64,000 bases of DNA from assembly GCA_964036275.1 (NCBI GenBank), contig OZ038434.1:37161279-37225278 (forward strand), read 5' to 3'. Positions 48,010 to 59,830 of this stretch are shown piece by piece. Position 1 is the first letter of the stretch, and the number at the start of each line of letters is the position of its first letter. The translations under genes and the position numbers were made by a program. Source of the stretch: Litoditis marina. Taxonomy: Eukaryota; Nematoda; Chromadorea; Rhabditida; Rhabditidae. Under the pieces are notes generated by a model, which ran no database searches, was not told the origin of the DNA, and worked only from the letters and a program-made list of their open reading frames with translations.

Positions 48010-48138
48010 CTAGAAGTAAACTGAATAGTCACGTAAAATTAGCATTCTAATGAAGCATCGTGCACTTTGTTATTGCCCGTTTCTGAGTAGTGCTGTGTTA
48101 AACATGTTTCACGTGATTGTGCAATTGACTAACAGTAT
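48010..48138 (+). repeat. MITE-A copy 12 (left edge of tandem duplication)
   Basis: AAGTAAACTGAATAGTCACGT to TTTCACGTGATTGTGCAATT. It differs at many sites from the two copies at 49847 and 51655, which are identical to each other until their last bases. Confidence 0.72.
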
Positions 48139-49966
48139 ACACTCCATATAAACAGCTCACCTTGGACACAGTAGACCCAATAAAATCAGCTGAAGAAGGG
48201 CAGAAACAGTTTGCCAGATCAATATGATATTGAATTTGAGATGCGCGTAGAATTGCACGGTGCACACCAGCAACAACAACCCAACATTCACATATGCAGC
48301 CATCAAAGCGACCGCATACATGTAGATCGAATAGGAGCTCAATAGCACGTACATACTTTTTGAGGTTTCTGGAACACAAATCTTTTCAATGAATTAGAAA
48401 AGCTCAGCTATAAAAACTCATAGAAACAAGAACAACATTAAGGGTACGTTTCGCCTTGACCGCAGACGATCACTTTAAACCTTTCTCGAGGCATGAATTT
48501 TTTCAGTCAATGATGTTGAACGTCTCTATTGAGCAATAAAAAAAGCTGTGTGAGAAAAAAAGAGAAAACATGAGGGAAACTGTGAAGATGAAAGTCTGCT
48601 CTATGAAACTCCCGAAGAACAGAAGACGAGAATCCATGAATACTGAGGACAGTTTAAATGAAAAAAAAATGAAGCAACTAATAGAAAATATGTTTGAATA
48701 CACACACAACCCTTAGTGAACTGTCTGGTGTGTGTGTGGCCATTGTGTGCCTCTGACCTGTGTTTTTCGCGAACTGCCGCGTACTTTGTAGTCTGATCAA
48801 TTCTCACTCATGAGCAGGTTGTACGCTTAACTTACCAACCAGAAATGCAACTAAACAACGGCTAACGAAGATTCGCAATTGTTCGAAAAACTTCAAAAGC
48901 ATGAAAAATAGCATGTATTACTCATTTGGCACGGTGGCTGTGTTTAACATGTTTCACGTGACTGTGAAACTAACTAATAGTAAATTTGAATTTCAAAATT
49001 TTATACACGGAACATCATAATTTGATTTCCATCTTTACTTCTAGAGCACAATTGATTCCAATTACCTATTGAATCCAATCCAATTTTACATCCAAATACC
49101 TATTTCCCATCGCTTCTCCAATATTCTCACCCAGGTGTGCTGCTCAAAACAGAAACCCTAATTAACTTGTAGGCGTGGCATCTTGGTGTAACCTTTGACC
49201 CTCTATAATTCTCATTACTGAAGTATACATCTCTGGAAAATACCACGTACTTGCTTCTACAATATTTATGTTTTCACTATCAGGTTAGTTCTCTTCATAT
49301 TTCTTCAAAATACATCTCAATTGTTTATAATATACACCTTGTTTCATGTAGAACATAAAGTTATAGTTCTCCCCATTCCCACTGAGACTTTGGCAGCGTG
49401 CCAACAAAACTTCGAATGCTTATTTATTAGAGAAATCACAGGTTTTATGATGAAAAAACTAACCAACGTACTGTAACAAAAGTAACTGCCGCTCGAAAAA
49501 CTTTTAGTGTTTTCATAACATGATAAAAACTCGTCTGTAAGTTTCATTGGCACTTTGCCGAGGTCTCAGTGAGAATGACCGGAACTATAGCAATTATTGA
49601 CCAAATCTCAGCTGTATTCGGCGCATCGCGTTCAAATTACAAACTTGTATAACGTAGCGAAGCGACCGTGTATTCCATAGAACACATATCGAGCGCAGCG
49701 CGAAGCGCTGCGTGTGAGTTCTGTTTGGTTTGGACAGGTTTGGTTTGGTTTGGTTTGGTTTGGTTTGGTTTGGTTTGGTTTGGTTTGGTTTGGTTTGGTT
49801 TGGACGAAGAGTTGGGCACTTTGAATAGAGTTTCATGGGAATATACTAGAAGTAAATTGAACAGTCACGTTAGGTTATCATTCTAACGAGGAATCGCGCG
49901 CTTTGTCATTTCACGTTTCTGAGTTCCGCTGTGTTTAACATGTTTCAAGTGACTGTGCAATTGACT
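48131..49966. repeat. 1.84-kb tandem duplication, unit 1
   Basis: Repeated at 49967-51777 with a constant offset of 1836 bp and almost no substitutions. It contains gene C E2, a partial U-like block, MITE-B (49363-49588), a GC palindrome (A|TCGAGCGCAGCGCGAAGCG at 49689) and (TTTGG)n at 49736-49803. Confidence 0.92.
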
Positions 49967-49973
49967 AACAGTA
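49847..49973 (+). repeat. MITE-A copy 13 (duplication junction)
   Basis: Body identical to the 51655 copy (TTTCAAGTGACTGTGCAA), but the sequence after GTGCAA matches the left-hand copy (TTGACTAACAG). It is a recombinant junction. Confidence 0.8.
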
Positions 49974-51777
49974 TACACTCCATATAAACAGCTCACCTTG
50001 GACACAGTAGACCCAATAAAATCAGCTGAAGAAGGGCAGAAACAGTTTGCCAGATCAATATGATATTGAATTTGAGATGCGCGTAGAATTGCACGGTGCA
50101 CACCAGCAACAACAACCCAACATTCACATATGCAGCCATCAAAGCGACCGCATACATGTAGATCGAATAGGAGCTCAATAGCACGTACATACTTTTTGAG
50201 GTTTCTGGAACACAAATCTTTTCAATGAATTATAAAAGCTCAGCTATAAAAACTCATAGAAACAAGAACAACATTAAGGGTACGTTTCGCCTTGACCGCA
50301 GACGATCACTTTAAACCTTTCTCGAGGCATGAATTTTTTCAGTCAATGATGTTGAACGTCTCTATTGAGCAATAAAAAAAGCTGTGTGAGAAAAAAAGAG
50401 AAAACATGAGGGAAACTGTGAAGATGAAAGTCTGCTCTATGAAACTCCCGAAGAACAGAAGACGAGAATCCATGAATACTGAGGACAGTTTAAATGAAAA
50501 AAAAATGAAGCAACTAATAGAAAATATGTTTGAATACACACACAACCCTTAGTGAACTGTCTGGTGTGTGTGTGGCCATTGTGTGCCTCTGACCTGTGTT
50601 TTTCGCGAACTGCCGCGTACTTTGTAGTCTGATCAATTCTCACTCATGAGCAGGTTGTACGCTTAACTTACCAACCAGAAATGCAACTAAACAACGGCTA
50701 ACGAAGATTCGCAATTGTTCGAAAAACTTCAAAAGCATGAAAAATAGCATGTATTACTCATTTGGCACGGTGGCTGTGTTTAACATGTTTCACGTGACTG
50801 TGAAACTAACTAATAGTAAATTTGAATTTCAAAATTTTATACACGGAACATCATAATTTGATTTCCATCTTTACTTCTAGAGCACAATTGATTCCAATTA
50901 CCTATTGAATCCAATCCAATTTTACATCCAAATACCTATTTCCCATCGCTTCTCCAATATTCTCACCCAGGTGTGCTGCTCAAAACAGAAACCCTAATTA
51001 ACTTGTAGGCGTGGCATCTTGGTGTAACCTTTGACCCTCTATAATTCTCATTACTGAAGTATACATCTCTGGAAAATACCACGTACTTGCTTCTACAATA
51101 TTTATGTTTTCACTATCAGGTTAGTTCTCTTCATATTTCTTCAAAATACATCTCAATTGTTTATAATATACACCTTGTTTCATGTAGAACATAAAGTTAT
51201 AGTTCTCCCCATTCCCACTGAGACTTTGGCAGCGTGCCAACAAAACTTCGAATGCTTATTTATTAGAGAAATCACAGGTTTTATGATAAAAAAACTAACC
51301 AACGTACTGTAACAAAAGTAACTGCCGCTCGAAAAACTTTTAGTGTTTTCATAACATGATAAAAACTCGTCTGTAAGTTTCATTGGCACTTTGCCGAGGT
51401 CTCAGTGAGAATGACCGGAACTATAGCAATTATTGACCAAATCTCAGCTGTATTCGGCGCATCGCGTTCAAATTACAAACTTGTATAACGTAGCGAAGCG
51501 ACCGTGTATTCCATAGAACACATATCGAGCGCAGCGCGAAGCGCTGCGTGTGAGTTCTGTTTGGTTTGGACTGGTTTGGTTTGGTTTGGTTTGGTTTGGT
51601 TTGGTTTGGTTTGGACGAAGAGTTGGGCACTTTGAATAGAGTTTCATGGGAATATACTAGAAGTAAATTGAACAGTCACGTTAGGTTATCATTCTAACGA
51701 GGAATCGCGCGCTTTGTCATTTCACGTTTCTGAGTTCCGCTGTGTTTAACATGTTTCAAGTGACTGTGCAAATAACT
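49967..51777. repeat. 1.84-kb tandem duplication, unit 2
   Basis: Second unit. It is 25 bp shorter only because (TTTGG)n (51566-51614) has five fewer repeats. The gene C E2 duplicate is at 50204-49997. Confidence 0.92.
49997..50204 (-). pseudogene. duplicate of gene C exon E2
   Basis: A 208-bp exon identical in reading to 48368-48161 (MYVLLSSYSIYMYAVALM ... LLCP). It is open and has both splice sites, so it could serve as an alternative first exon if gene C is transcribed from further upstream. Confidence 0.75.
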
Positions 51778-51780
51778 CTA
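51655..51780 (+). repeat. MITE-A copy 14 (right edge of duplication)
   Basis: Same body as the 49847 copy, followed by unrelated sequence (ATAACTCTAACAATATT). Confidence 0.75.
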
Positions 51781-51786
51781 ACAATA

Positions 51787-52830
51787 TTATGTCTGTTCAT
51801 ATTTCACGTTACCCTAATCATCGTCCTTAGAGGCATAGGCGAAAGCTGTCATTTTGTAGTTTGTTCTTCTGTGTTTGTTCCGATCACATTCCTGAAGTCA
51901 ACAATTCTTCTTTTTCTCATGTTCCGGACCTCATAATTTGGTTCATATTTTCACCTCTGGAACATAATTGAGGTTCAAGGTGAATCCCCAATTACCTATC
52001 GCCTTTCCAATATTCTCACCCAGGTGTGCTACTCAAAAATGAAACCCCAATTAACTTGTAGGCGTGGCATCTTGGTGTAACCTTTGACCCTATATAATTC
52101 TCATTACCGGATCATACATTTCTGGAAAGTACTACACACTTACCCATACAATATTTATGTTCTCCCCATCAGGTTAGCTTTATTCATGTTTCTTTACCAG
52201 AAATCTCAATTGTTCCCAATGAACACGATGTTTATCGAGAATAGAAGGTTTGCCAATTGTTCACCGAATCGTAGCTGTAATCAGCACTTCGCGATCAAAC
52301 TACAAACATGTTCAACGTAGCAAAGCAAGCGTGTATTCCATGGAACAAATATTTTGGCTGTTTTCAGTTAACACATTCGATCTCTCAATTGTATTCTGCT
52401 GTGTTTGTGAACAATAGTTTGAGCAGTTGTGTAGCATTATACGTTTCGGACTAAAAAGATAACGTTTTACCCATATTCGTTTTATTGATTTCTCTAAGGA
52501 AATCAACCGTTTGATAGAGAATATCACACTTCCCACTACGCTTGAATGGTACTGACTTTTCCAGGAAATATGTGAAGTGCGGGTGGTGATGGTGAAATGC
52601 TCCGGTTGATCGTATCGAAAAAAACTACCAGTATGGTTCCCGATCAGTTTCCGACCCTTTCTCCAATTACTGGACAAGGTAATAAGGTTTTATTAGTTCA
52701 AATAATTTACTGTTAAATTATTTCAAATAAGACAACGTTTCATACTCTAGAACTTTACGGGCTTCAAGCCTATTTTCGTACTTTGGTAGAGATGCGGAGG
52801 CCAAAACGATATAACTTTCAACTTGATCAA
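51787..52830 (+). repeat. U repeat, copy 4
   Basis: Full unit from ATGTCTGTTCATATTTCACG to the CCAAAACGATATAACTTTC end, then CAACTTGATCAATAATTAAC, which is the empty site for H1. It leads directly to receptor fragment R10. Confidence 0.65.
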
Positions 52831-52965
52831 TAATTAACTTTACAGATAGTCCTAATTATTATTAGATCACTTGTTTACTTATGTGAAAACTTCGTTCGAG
52901 TTAAGAACTCAGTTATGAGAACTGTTGTTTTGTGACCCAGGTATAACTTTCCAACTTTTTTTCAG

Positions 52966-53609
52966 CTGATACATTCCACTACATTCATGACGGTTTTTAA
53001 CATTATGAATCATATTCTTCTACACATCGGTCATATATACTGGTTTTCAATGGTATAACTGTGTTATGAAACAGTACCATACCACTGACGTACTGAACTC
53101 AACTGAGAATATTCTGCTATTCTCTATTTCATCCCGAATTCGATGTCATACTCGACTACCGAACTGTTTCTGCTCTCCTTCAGCTGATTCTATTGGTTCT
53201 ATCATGTCCGAGGTAAATTGTTGATATTCAGAGGCACAACGATGCAATACAATAATTCCAGCTTTTTCTCATAAGAGGCAGGAAATTTCACAAAGTCAAT
53301 AGTTAAGAGTAACTTTTTCTTATTATACTAACTTATTACGCATAACACATTGCTTAATACTTCTTTCTATTCATAATATAGTCTCCTTCACACATTCTCG
53401 CCACTTGACTAACCGTTTCTGGTTTTCGCTCGAGTTGTTTTTGTTTCCTAACTCATTTATCTACACTTTGAATCACGAAATATATTCCTATATTTCAGTT
53501 TTGCTTTTTTGATGAGCCTGACGACCAACAACGTTATGACGACTACTGGTTATGAAGAGAGGAAAAGTCGCCGTTTGGATAGTGATCATGTTTCTGAAAA
53601 TTGGTTATG
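52966..53609 (+). pseudogene. receptor fragment R10 (E2 + E4)
   Basis: E2 (52966-53212) starts CTGATACATTCC (ATG lost) and contains a TGA before TQLRIF, as in R1. E4 (53499-53609) has lost about 23 bp across the SFYHRL segment and is frameshifted. Confidence 0.72.
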
Positions 53610-53946
53610 GTAAGTCCGGTGGAAATTTTGGAACCATGCAAGAAGTTACTTCAATGAACGCTTGAGCTCAGAGTAACCATTCCGAGATTCGCTCGAAAAC
53701 ATCTCACCAAACGAGTGAGAGGGAAATTTCACTCATTTTTAGAGCTGAAAGAGGTTGATTGGTTCTAAAAAGACAATACGGTCGCATTTTGGTTGCTTTC
53801 TTTCAAGGCAACCGAGTTTTCTTTACGAAAGCAACCGGGTTGATGTTTGGTTTATATCGACCCGGTTTCTTGTTGAGTTGGCCGAAAAATTGGCTGATAT
53901 GGGAAGAGTTGTTCAGTGACCCATGTATAACGATACTTTTTTTCAG

Positions 53947-54465
53947 ATGAAATCACTACATCCATGCTCGTTTTCAACAACATGAATCATATTCTTCCAT
54001 ACTCCGGTCGTATATACTGCTTTTCAATGTGGTCTTGAATCAGTACAATGCCACTGATGTACTGCCCTCATTCGTGAATATTCTGCTATTCTCTATTTGG
54101 TCCCGATCTCGATGTCATACTCGACTACCAAACTTTTTCTGCTCTCCTTCAGCTGGTTCTATTCGTTCTGTTGTGTCCGAGGTAAATTGTTGATATAGTT
54201 TTCTCCACACTTTCTTGCCACTTGACTAACCGTTTTTGGTTTTTGCTCGGGTTGTTTTGGTGTCCAAATCCATTTCCATATTATTTGAGTAACGAAATAT
54301 TCCTGTTTCAGTTTCGCTATTTTGATGAGCCTGGCGACCAACAACGTTATGACGACTGCTATTTCGTTCTATCATCGTCTACTGGTTTTGAAGAGAGAAA
54401 AGGTCACCGTTCTGGCCGTAATAATGTTTCTGGCCAATATTATGTTGGGCTACCTATCGGTTACG
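53947..54465 (+). pseudogene. receptor fragment R11 (E2 + E4)
   Basis: E2 (53947-54181) carries the same two-base loss at its start as R4. E4 (54312-54465) is full length (154 bp) and open: FAILMSLATNNVMTTAI ... MLGYLSVT|GTAAGT. E3 and E5-E8 are missing. Downstream come an E2 fragment (54700) and the PAZ-like exons (55032). Confidence 0.72.
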
Positions 54466-54699
54466 GTAAGTCCGGTTGAAATTTCGGAAAAATTGTGTGT
54501 ATTTCCAGAGAAAGTTGCTCGAAAAGCGGTTGAGCATAGAGTCCCGAAATGTTCTTACAAAAATCTAACCAAACCAGAGAGAGGGGGAACCGCACTTATT
54601 TTTCAAGCTGAACGTATGGACTCAGTTTAAGCCGCAACAGGCAAAATTGGCAGAAGTGTAAATAGTAAATATTAATCCATAACGATACTTTTTTTTCAG

Positions 54700-54850
54700 A
54701 TATCACTACTTCCTATCACTACTTCCATAGTTGTTTTCAACATTATGAATCATATTCTTCTACATTCCGGTCATATACACTGGTTTTCAATGGTTCAATT
54801 GTGGTTATGGATCAGTACAGTACCACTGACTGATGTACTGTCAATATGAG
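54700..54850 (+). pseudogene. receptor fragment R12 (start of E2)
   Basis: After TTTTTTCAG the sequence aligns with E2 through GGTTTTCAATGG and ends near TGATGTACTGTCAATATG, as in R9. It is out of frame. Confidence 0.55.
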
Positions 54851-55031
54851 GTTTGTACTTTAGTCATATCTTTATCTTTGCCACTGATAAGAGATCCTCT
54901 GCAACAAATGTATATTTATGAAGTAGAGCCATAACTATTTACATCCATGTAGCATCAAATTCGTTTCCAGGTAACAATTATTTTATTTGCGTATAACATT
55001 TCGTCACCCTTCACTCACATTTTATTTATAG

Positions 55032-55823
<792 letters not shown>

Positions 55824-56465
55824 GGATCGTTATGCATTTCTTCACCATACCGGAAGACACATATATACTTGTTGATTAGCTGACTTGCAATGAAGTTTCC
55901 TTTTATACATGTATTTTTTGTAAAAGGTAATTAAAAGGAAATGATAAAGAAATGGTGTTATGACTCTGGAACAAACTTATTGAATGCAATTCAACATCCG
56001 TATGCTACGAGCAGAAGGACCTAAACGATGGTAACATTCTTTTGTGACAACCATTCTAAAAAGGGCATCTTCCACCAATCCCAATAACCATCGTCGGATT
56101 AGTTTGACATCGATATTTGCACAAAATTCTGCACAACACTGTTGAATAGTGCTAGAAAGTCAACGGACCGATTCGAGAGAAGACGAGTAACGGTTGTTCA
56201 GATTGTTGTGGCGACAACATTGAATTTCGAGTGGTACTCAAAATTCTAATTCGAAATGTCGTTTCGGGGGTTCTAATCCCACGCTATGCTAATCAGCTGG
56301 TACAGGCCGCTGTGTGTATAACCTATACACAGCGCCATTATAGTGTTCTCAACTATACAGAACAAGTGCTCTCTCTGTCACTTTATGATCTCCCAACAAG
56401 TAAAACACACAAATACAATAATACACACATAATAAAACAATAGAAAACTACGCACCTCTCGTGTC

Positions 56466-56546
56466 TTAAATCTTCTCATTCAACCGTTCCGAGAAGCAAG
56501 CAATCAATTCAGAGACCGTGAAATCAGTTGGAATGGGGATCGACAT
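56466..56546 (-). pseudogene. unidentified coding remnant, second copy
   Basis: 26 codons from ATG: MSIPIPTDFTVSELIACFSE ... then TAA. Homologous to the start of 25840-26196 but without its frame damage. Cut off after NEKI. Family unknown. Confidence 0.4.
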
Positions 56547-57068
56547 GGATTGACAGTTGTAGTGTTGCACTCGATACATAATTTCATCTTCGGACAAAAT
56601 AAGCAGGAGCAAACGACTCTGCGGAGATTGAAAAAGTTTCATGTATTAATTGAACAGCTGCAATGTGAGAGAATTTCTTTTAAAAAATCTTTGTAATGTT
56701 TCGTAATGTACAAACAAGTGTTTTCATGATCATCGATTGTTGGTCAAAGAAGCTGTCACTGGCTTGGAGTAAGTTGGCTGGCCCTGCAAAACATAAGTAT
56801 TGATTATAATCAATTTTTTCATTCACGCAATGAAAGTTGATGTTACCGGTGGCTTAATTGAATTTGTAAATGAGTAAGAATCATTCAAAACTTATTTTTG
56901 TTCGCGAGTATCTCTGTTCTAGTTAAGAGGTTTGAATCTGTTAGTTCGACGTAACTGCCACTGGATCCTGTTTTATAGTCGTCGCCAACGGAAAGGCGGG
57001 AGGGTACTGTATATCTCGGTTCCTGCTGTGTATGCACACATGTATTCGATTCCGAAGCTCGCCGGTTA

Positions 57069-57142
57069 TGTGCTACAATAGCGCAGTGGTTTGCGCCTTG
57101 CTACAAAACTTTTGCTCGCAAGTTCGATTCCGACAATAGACA
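57069..57142 (+). repeat. tRNA-derived repeat, copy 2
   Basis: A box TAGCGCAGTGGTTTGCG (57079-57095) and B box AGTTCGATTCC (57121-57131), then ACAGAAATCTATAAATTTGG. The stems do not form a tRNA. It is part of the 0.6-kb segment shared with 23.1-23.7 kb. Confidence 0.55.
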
Positions 57143-57489
57143 GAAATCTATAAATTTGGCATTCACTATAGTAGGAGTGGGAAAGACTACTTGTTAGGCG
57201 ATTAGGCGCGATTACGTCAAATCAGCTACATACGGTGTACGCTGACCTATACCTTCATGTTTGTACTTCAATCAGTTTGATCCCGTAGATTCCCGGTCAA
57301 AAATTGTGAATTACGGCGAGACCGACCCACAACAGAGTCTTAACAATCAAAGAGACCATTTCATTTTCTTTCCAGTTTCTCTTTACAAACATACATGTAT
57401 AAAATGAAATTTCATTGCGAGAATGACAAACACATCAGATCAACAAGGAATTATGCGGTTCTCGGCATTCTGAAAAACTGGATAACGAC

Positions 57490-57589
57490 AAGGTACAGAC
57501 TTTACAGCTCCGAGCAGTTCCAGAGGACCCCCTGTCTTCCTGGCAGACGGTACAGAGACATCTGGGGATACTGGAGTTGAAGATGTCGT
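57490..57589 (-). pseudogene. Argonaute PAZ-like exon fragment, copy 3
   Basis: Duplicate of 23533-23683: RHLQLQYPQMSLYRLPGRQG, then a one-base deletion relative to the other copy shifts the frame and gives a stop. Acceptor ATTTTCAG is retained. It lies 20 bp from the start of H2. Confidence 0.52.
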
Positions 57590-58139
57590 CTGAAAATCGG
57601 TGAAATGATAATCGCGCGCAGCGCGAAGCGCTGTGCGAGATTTGTCTTTGGTCCGGCCAATGCGCGCTTTCATTTTTTTAGTTCACTCTCAAAAAGGTCC
57701 AATTGTGCAAATCAAAACTTTTTATGATTTGCTGATTTTCTATGGCACATTTACAAGCTATATTCAAAATGTGAACGAAATTGATTAAGTTTGAGCCGAG
57801 TTATGACGTTATGCGCTTCATGCAGACCGCCAACTTCCGCCGTGTATCTGTCTGTCTGTCTGTGTTGGTGCGCACTCCTGGGAAATTTTTATGTGTGAAC
57901 CGATTTGACTGAAAATTTGGGACACGATAGATATCCCACTCAAACCTTGGGGGCGCAAACTTTTTTTCGAAAAAAATCATTTTTCATTAAGTTATAGGTC
58001 TTTGAAAATGTCTCTGCGTCTCTTCATTTCGTGCACTCTCTCGCCCTCTCTGTCGCGGTAAATCAAATTGCGTTATAACTCAGCTCAGTCCTAACCAATT
58101 CAAGTAAAATTTGGAGTATGATACCACTACATGAACTGA

Positions 58140-58630
58140 CATTGATTCAGATGTAAGTCTTCTACTGATGACGTCATCGAGGATTCTGGAGCTCGGATGA
58201 CGTCATAATCGAAAAGTGCAAAGTTGATGTCACATATATTTTCAAATGATGTTTATATCTTAGGAAGGGTCAATTAACGGTGAAACTCAATCTAAGAGTG
58301 ACGTATTCTGGGATTCTGGAGACCAGATGACGTCATTTTTGAAAAGTGCAAAGTTGACGTCACATATTATTTCAAATGCTGAAAATATCTCAAAAATGGT
58401 ATATTAACGATGAAACTTTATCTAAATATGACTTATTCTGGAATTCAGAAGACCAGATGACGTCAACTTTTGAAAAAATTGACGTGAAATATGTTTTCGA
58501 ATGCTGAAAGTTTCTTAAAAATGGTCAATTCACGATGAAACTTCATTCAAACATGACGTATTCTGGGAATCTGAAGGGCAGATATAGTAAGTTTCCAGAA
58601 CTGCAATGTTGACGTCATATTTTTTCGAAT
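58140..58630. repeat. 130-bp TGACGTCA array
   Basis: ATGACGTCA recurs at about 58197, 58327 and 58457 (130-bp spacing), with a second phased TTGACGTCA/TTGACGTGA at about 58355, 58479 and 58609. The octamer is the palindromic CRE/ATF bZIP site. About 3.8 units, inverted relative to 29150-29400. Confidence 0.82.
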
Positions 58631-58726
58631 GATGGTAATACTTGACAAGTCATTCATTAAGAAAACAATTTTATCTGCACCGTACAGATCAAACCACATA
58701 CCTACGGCATGTGTACAAAAAGAGAA

Positions 58727-59262
58727 AAATTCATGAAAAAGTGGGGGCCCAACGACTGTGAGATTTGTCTTCTGCTGTGCGCCGCTTAGACAGCTACTCT
58801 CAAATGGAGCAGCTACTGCTACAAAAACCGGAAAATACTTATATACTCAAGTATAACTGTTCATTACGAACATACAAAAGTCGTAAAATATTTTTTCAAA
58901 CCTGTAAACTATAATATACAAATCACAGATGTTAACTCAACGTAGTCAACTATAGAGATTCTGGTTTTGTACACAATGATTTGCAGTTTTGGTCCTTACT
59001 TGTTACTCTAGGTGCTATAACACTTGCCATATTATTCAACAGTTGTTCTCTCTTTTACAGCTGTGACTTGTAGATTCTAGTTTACAGGTTTGAAAAAATA
59101 TTTTACGACTTTTGTATGTTCGTAATGAACAGTTATACTTGAGTATATAAGTATTTTCCGGTTTTTGTAGCAGTAGCTGCTCCATTTGAGAGTAGCTGTC
59201 TAAGCGGCGCACAGCAGAAGACAAATCTCACAGTCGTTGGGCCCCCACTTTTTCATGAATTT
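58727..59262. repeat. perfect inverted repeat (184-bp arms)
   Basis: 58727-58910 is the exact reverse complement of 59079-59262, with a 168-bp loop. The outer ends read AAATTCATGAAAAAGTGGGG. It is the terminal part of H2. Confidence 0.93.
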
Positions 59263-59495
59263 ATATTAGTTTTTGTCCAGATTACACCAACGAAATTTGG
59301 AGGAAATCCAAAAACGCCAACATACCAAACTTCCAGACCAAACATTCGAAATCCCTTCAAGTGTGCGATTCCCTCTCTCTCGTTCGGTGAGATGTTTTTG
59401 ATTCAATCTCGGGATGGTTACTCTAAGCTCAAGCGTTTTCAGGCAAGTTTCTTTTAGGTTAGACCAATCTTTCTGAACGTTTCAAGCGGACTCAC

Positions 59496-59613
59496 CGTAA
59501 CCAATAAATAGGACAGCATAACAATTGCCAGAAACAGGATTACTCCCCAAACGGTGAGTTTTCCACCCCCTATAACCAGTAGACGATGATAGAACAAAAT
59601 GGCAGTCGTTATA
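59496..59613 (-). pseudogene. receptor fragment R13 (E4, cut by LTR element)
   Basis: Nearly identical to R5 E4 (LTVWGVILFLAIVMLSYLLV) up to GTCGTTATA at 59613. There the homology with 25123-25276 stops, 8 bp before the LTR. The downstream intron is also shared (59279-59495 with 24905-25122). Confidence 0.75.
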
Positions 59614-59621
59614 CTTAGAAG

Positions 59622-59830
59622 TGTTGATACAACAAGCACACAGTAGGTTTGGAACTGTTTATTGGAGAGTGATCGGGGTATTTATACCCATTTCCCAGAC
59701 AGCGTGAAGCGTCTTCCAGAAGCGTAGACTGCACTCTTTGTTCTTCTTGTCAGGATGGCTCGACTCGCTTCTTCTTCTTGTTCTCTCCTTTCTAGTCGTT
59801 CTCGGAATGAAAGCGGTCTGTGCCATAACA
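59622..59830 (-). repeat. 3' LTR (209 bp)
   Basis: In element orientation it starts TGTTATGGCACAGACC directly after the purine tract and ends TTGTATCAACA, giving TGTT...AACA inverted ends. A TATA box (TATAAA, 59686-59681) and AATAAA (59663-59658) are present. The target duplication cannot be checked without the other end. Confidence 0.8.

Larger units (their letters stand above)
42874..48354 (-). pseudogene. chemoreceptor gene C, E4 missing
   Basis: E2 (48368-48161, Met at 48354: MYVLLSSYSIYMYAVALM), E3 (45386-45306: YVDKLFVVSLHGPALVF), E5 (45031-44905), E6 (44527-44400), E7 (43725-43651: FFVQATIPFSTG) and E8 (43065-42874: FGVVPPILGFQ, TGA) are all open, with canonical splice sites. E3, E5, E6 and E7 have the same lengths as their counterparts. 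The 274 bp between E3 and E5 contain nothing like E4 (TM3-TM4). Its loss (3n+1) shifts the frame. A CR1 copy occupies the E2-E3 intron. Otherwise well preserved, so the loss may be recent. Confidence 0.7.
57612..59275 (+). mobile_element. Helitron-like element H2
   Basis: Begins A|TCGCGCGCAGCGCGAAGCGC. The corresponding place next to the 55730 exon has an uninterrupted A|T. It contains a 130-bp TGACGTCA array (58140-58630) and a terminal perfect inverted repeat (58727-59262) whose outer ends share AAAAAGTGGGGG with H1. Host homology resumes at about 59279 (GTCCAGATTACACC). The exact 3' end is unclear (no clean CTRR). No protein-coding frame. Same architecture as H1 with a different satellite. 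Confidence 0.5.
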
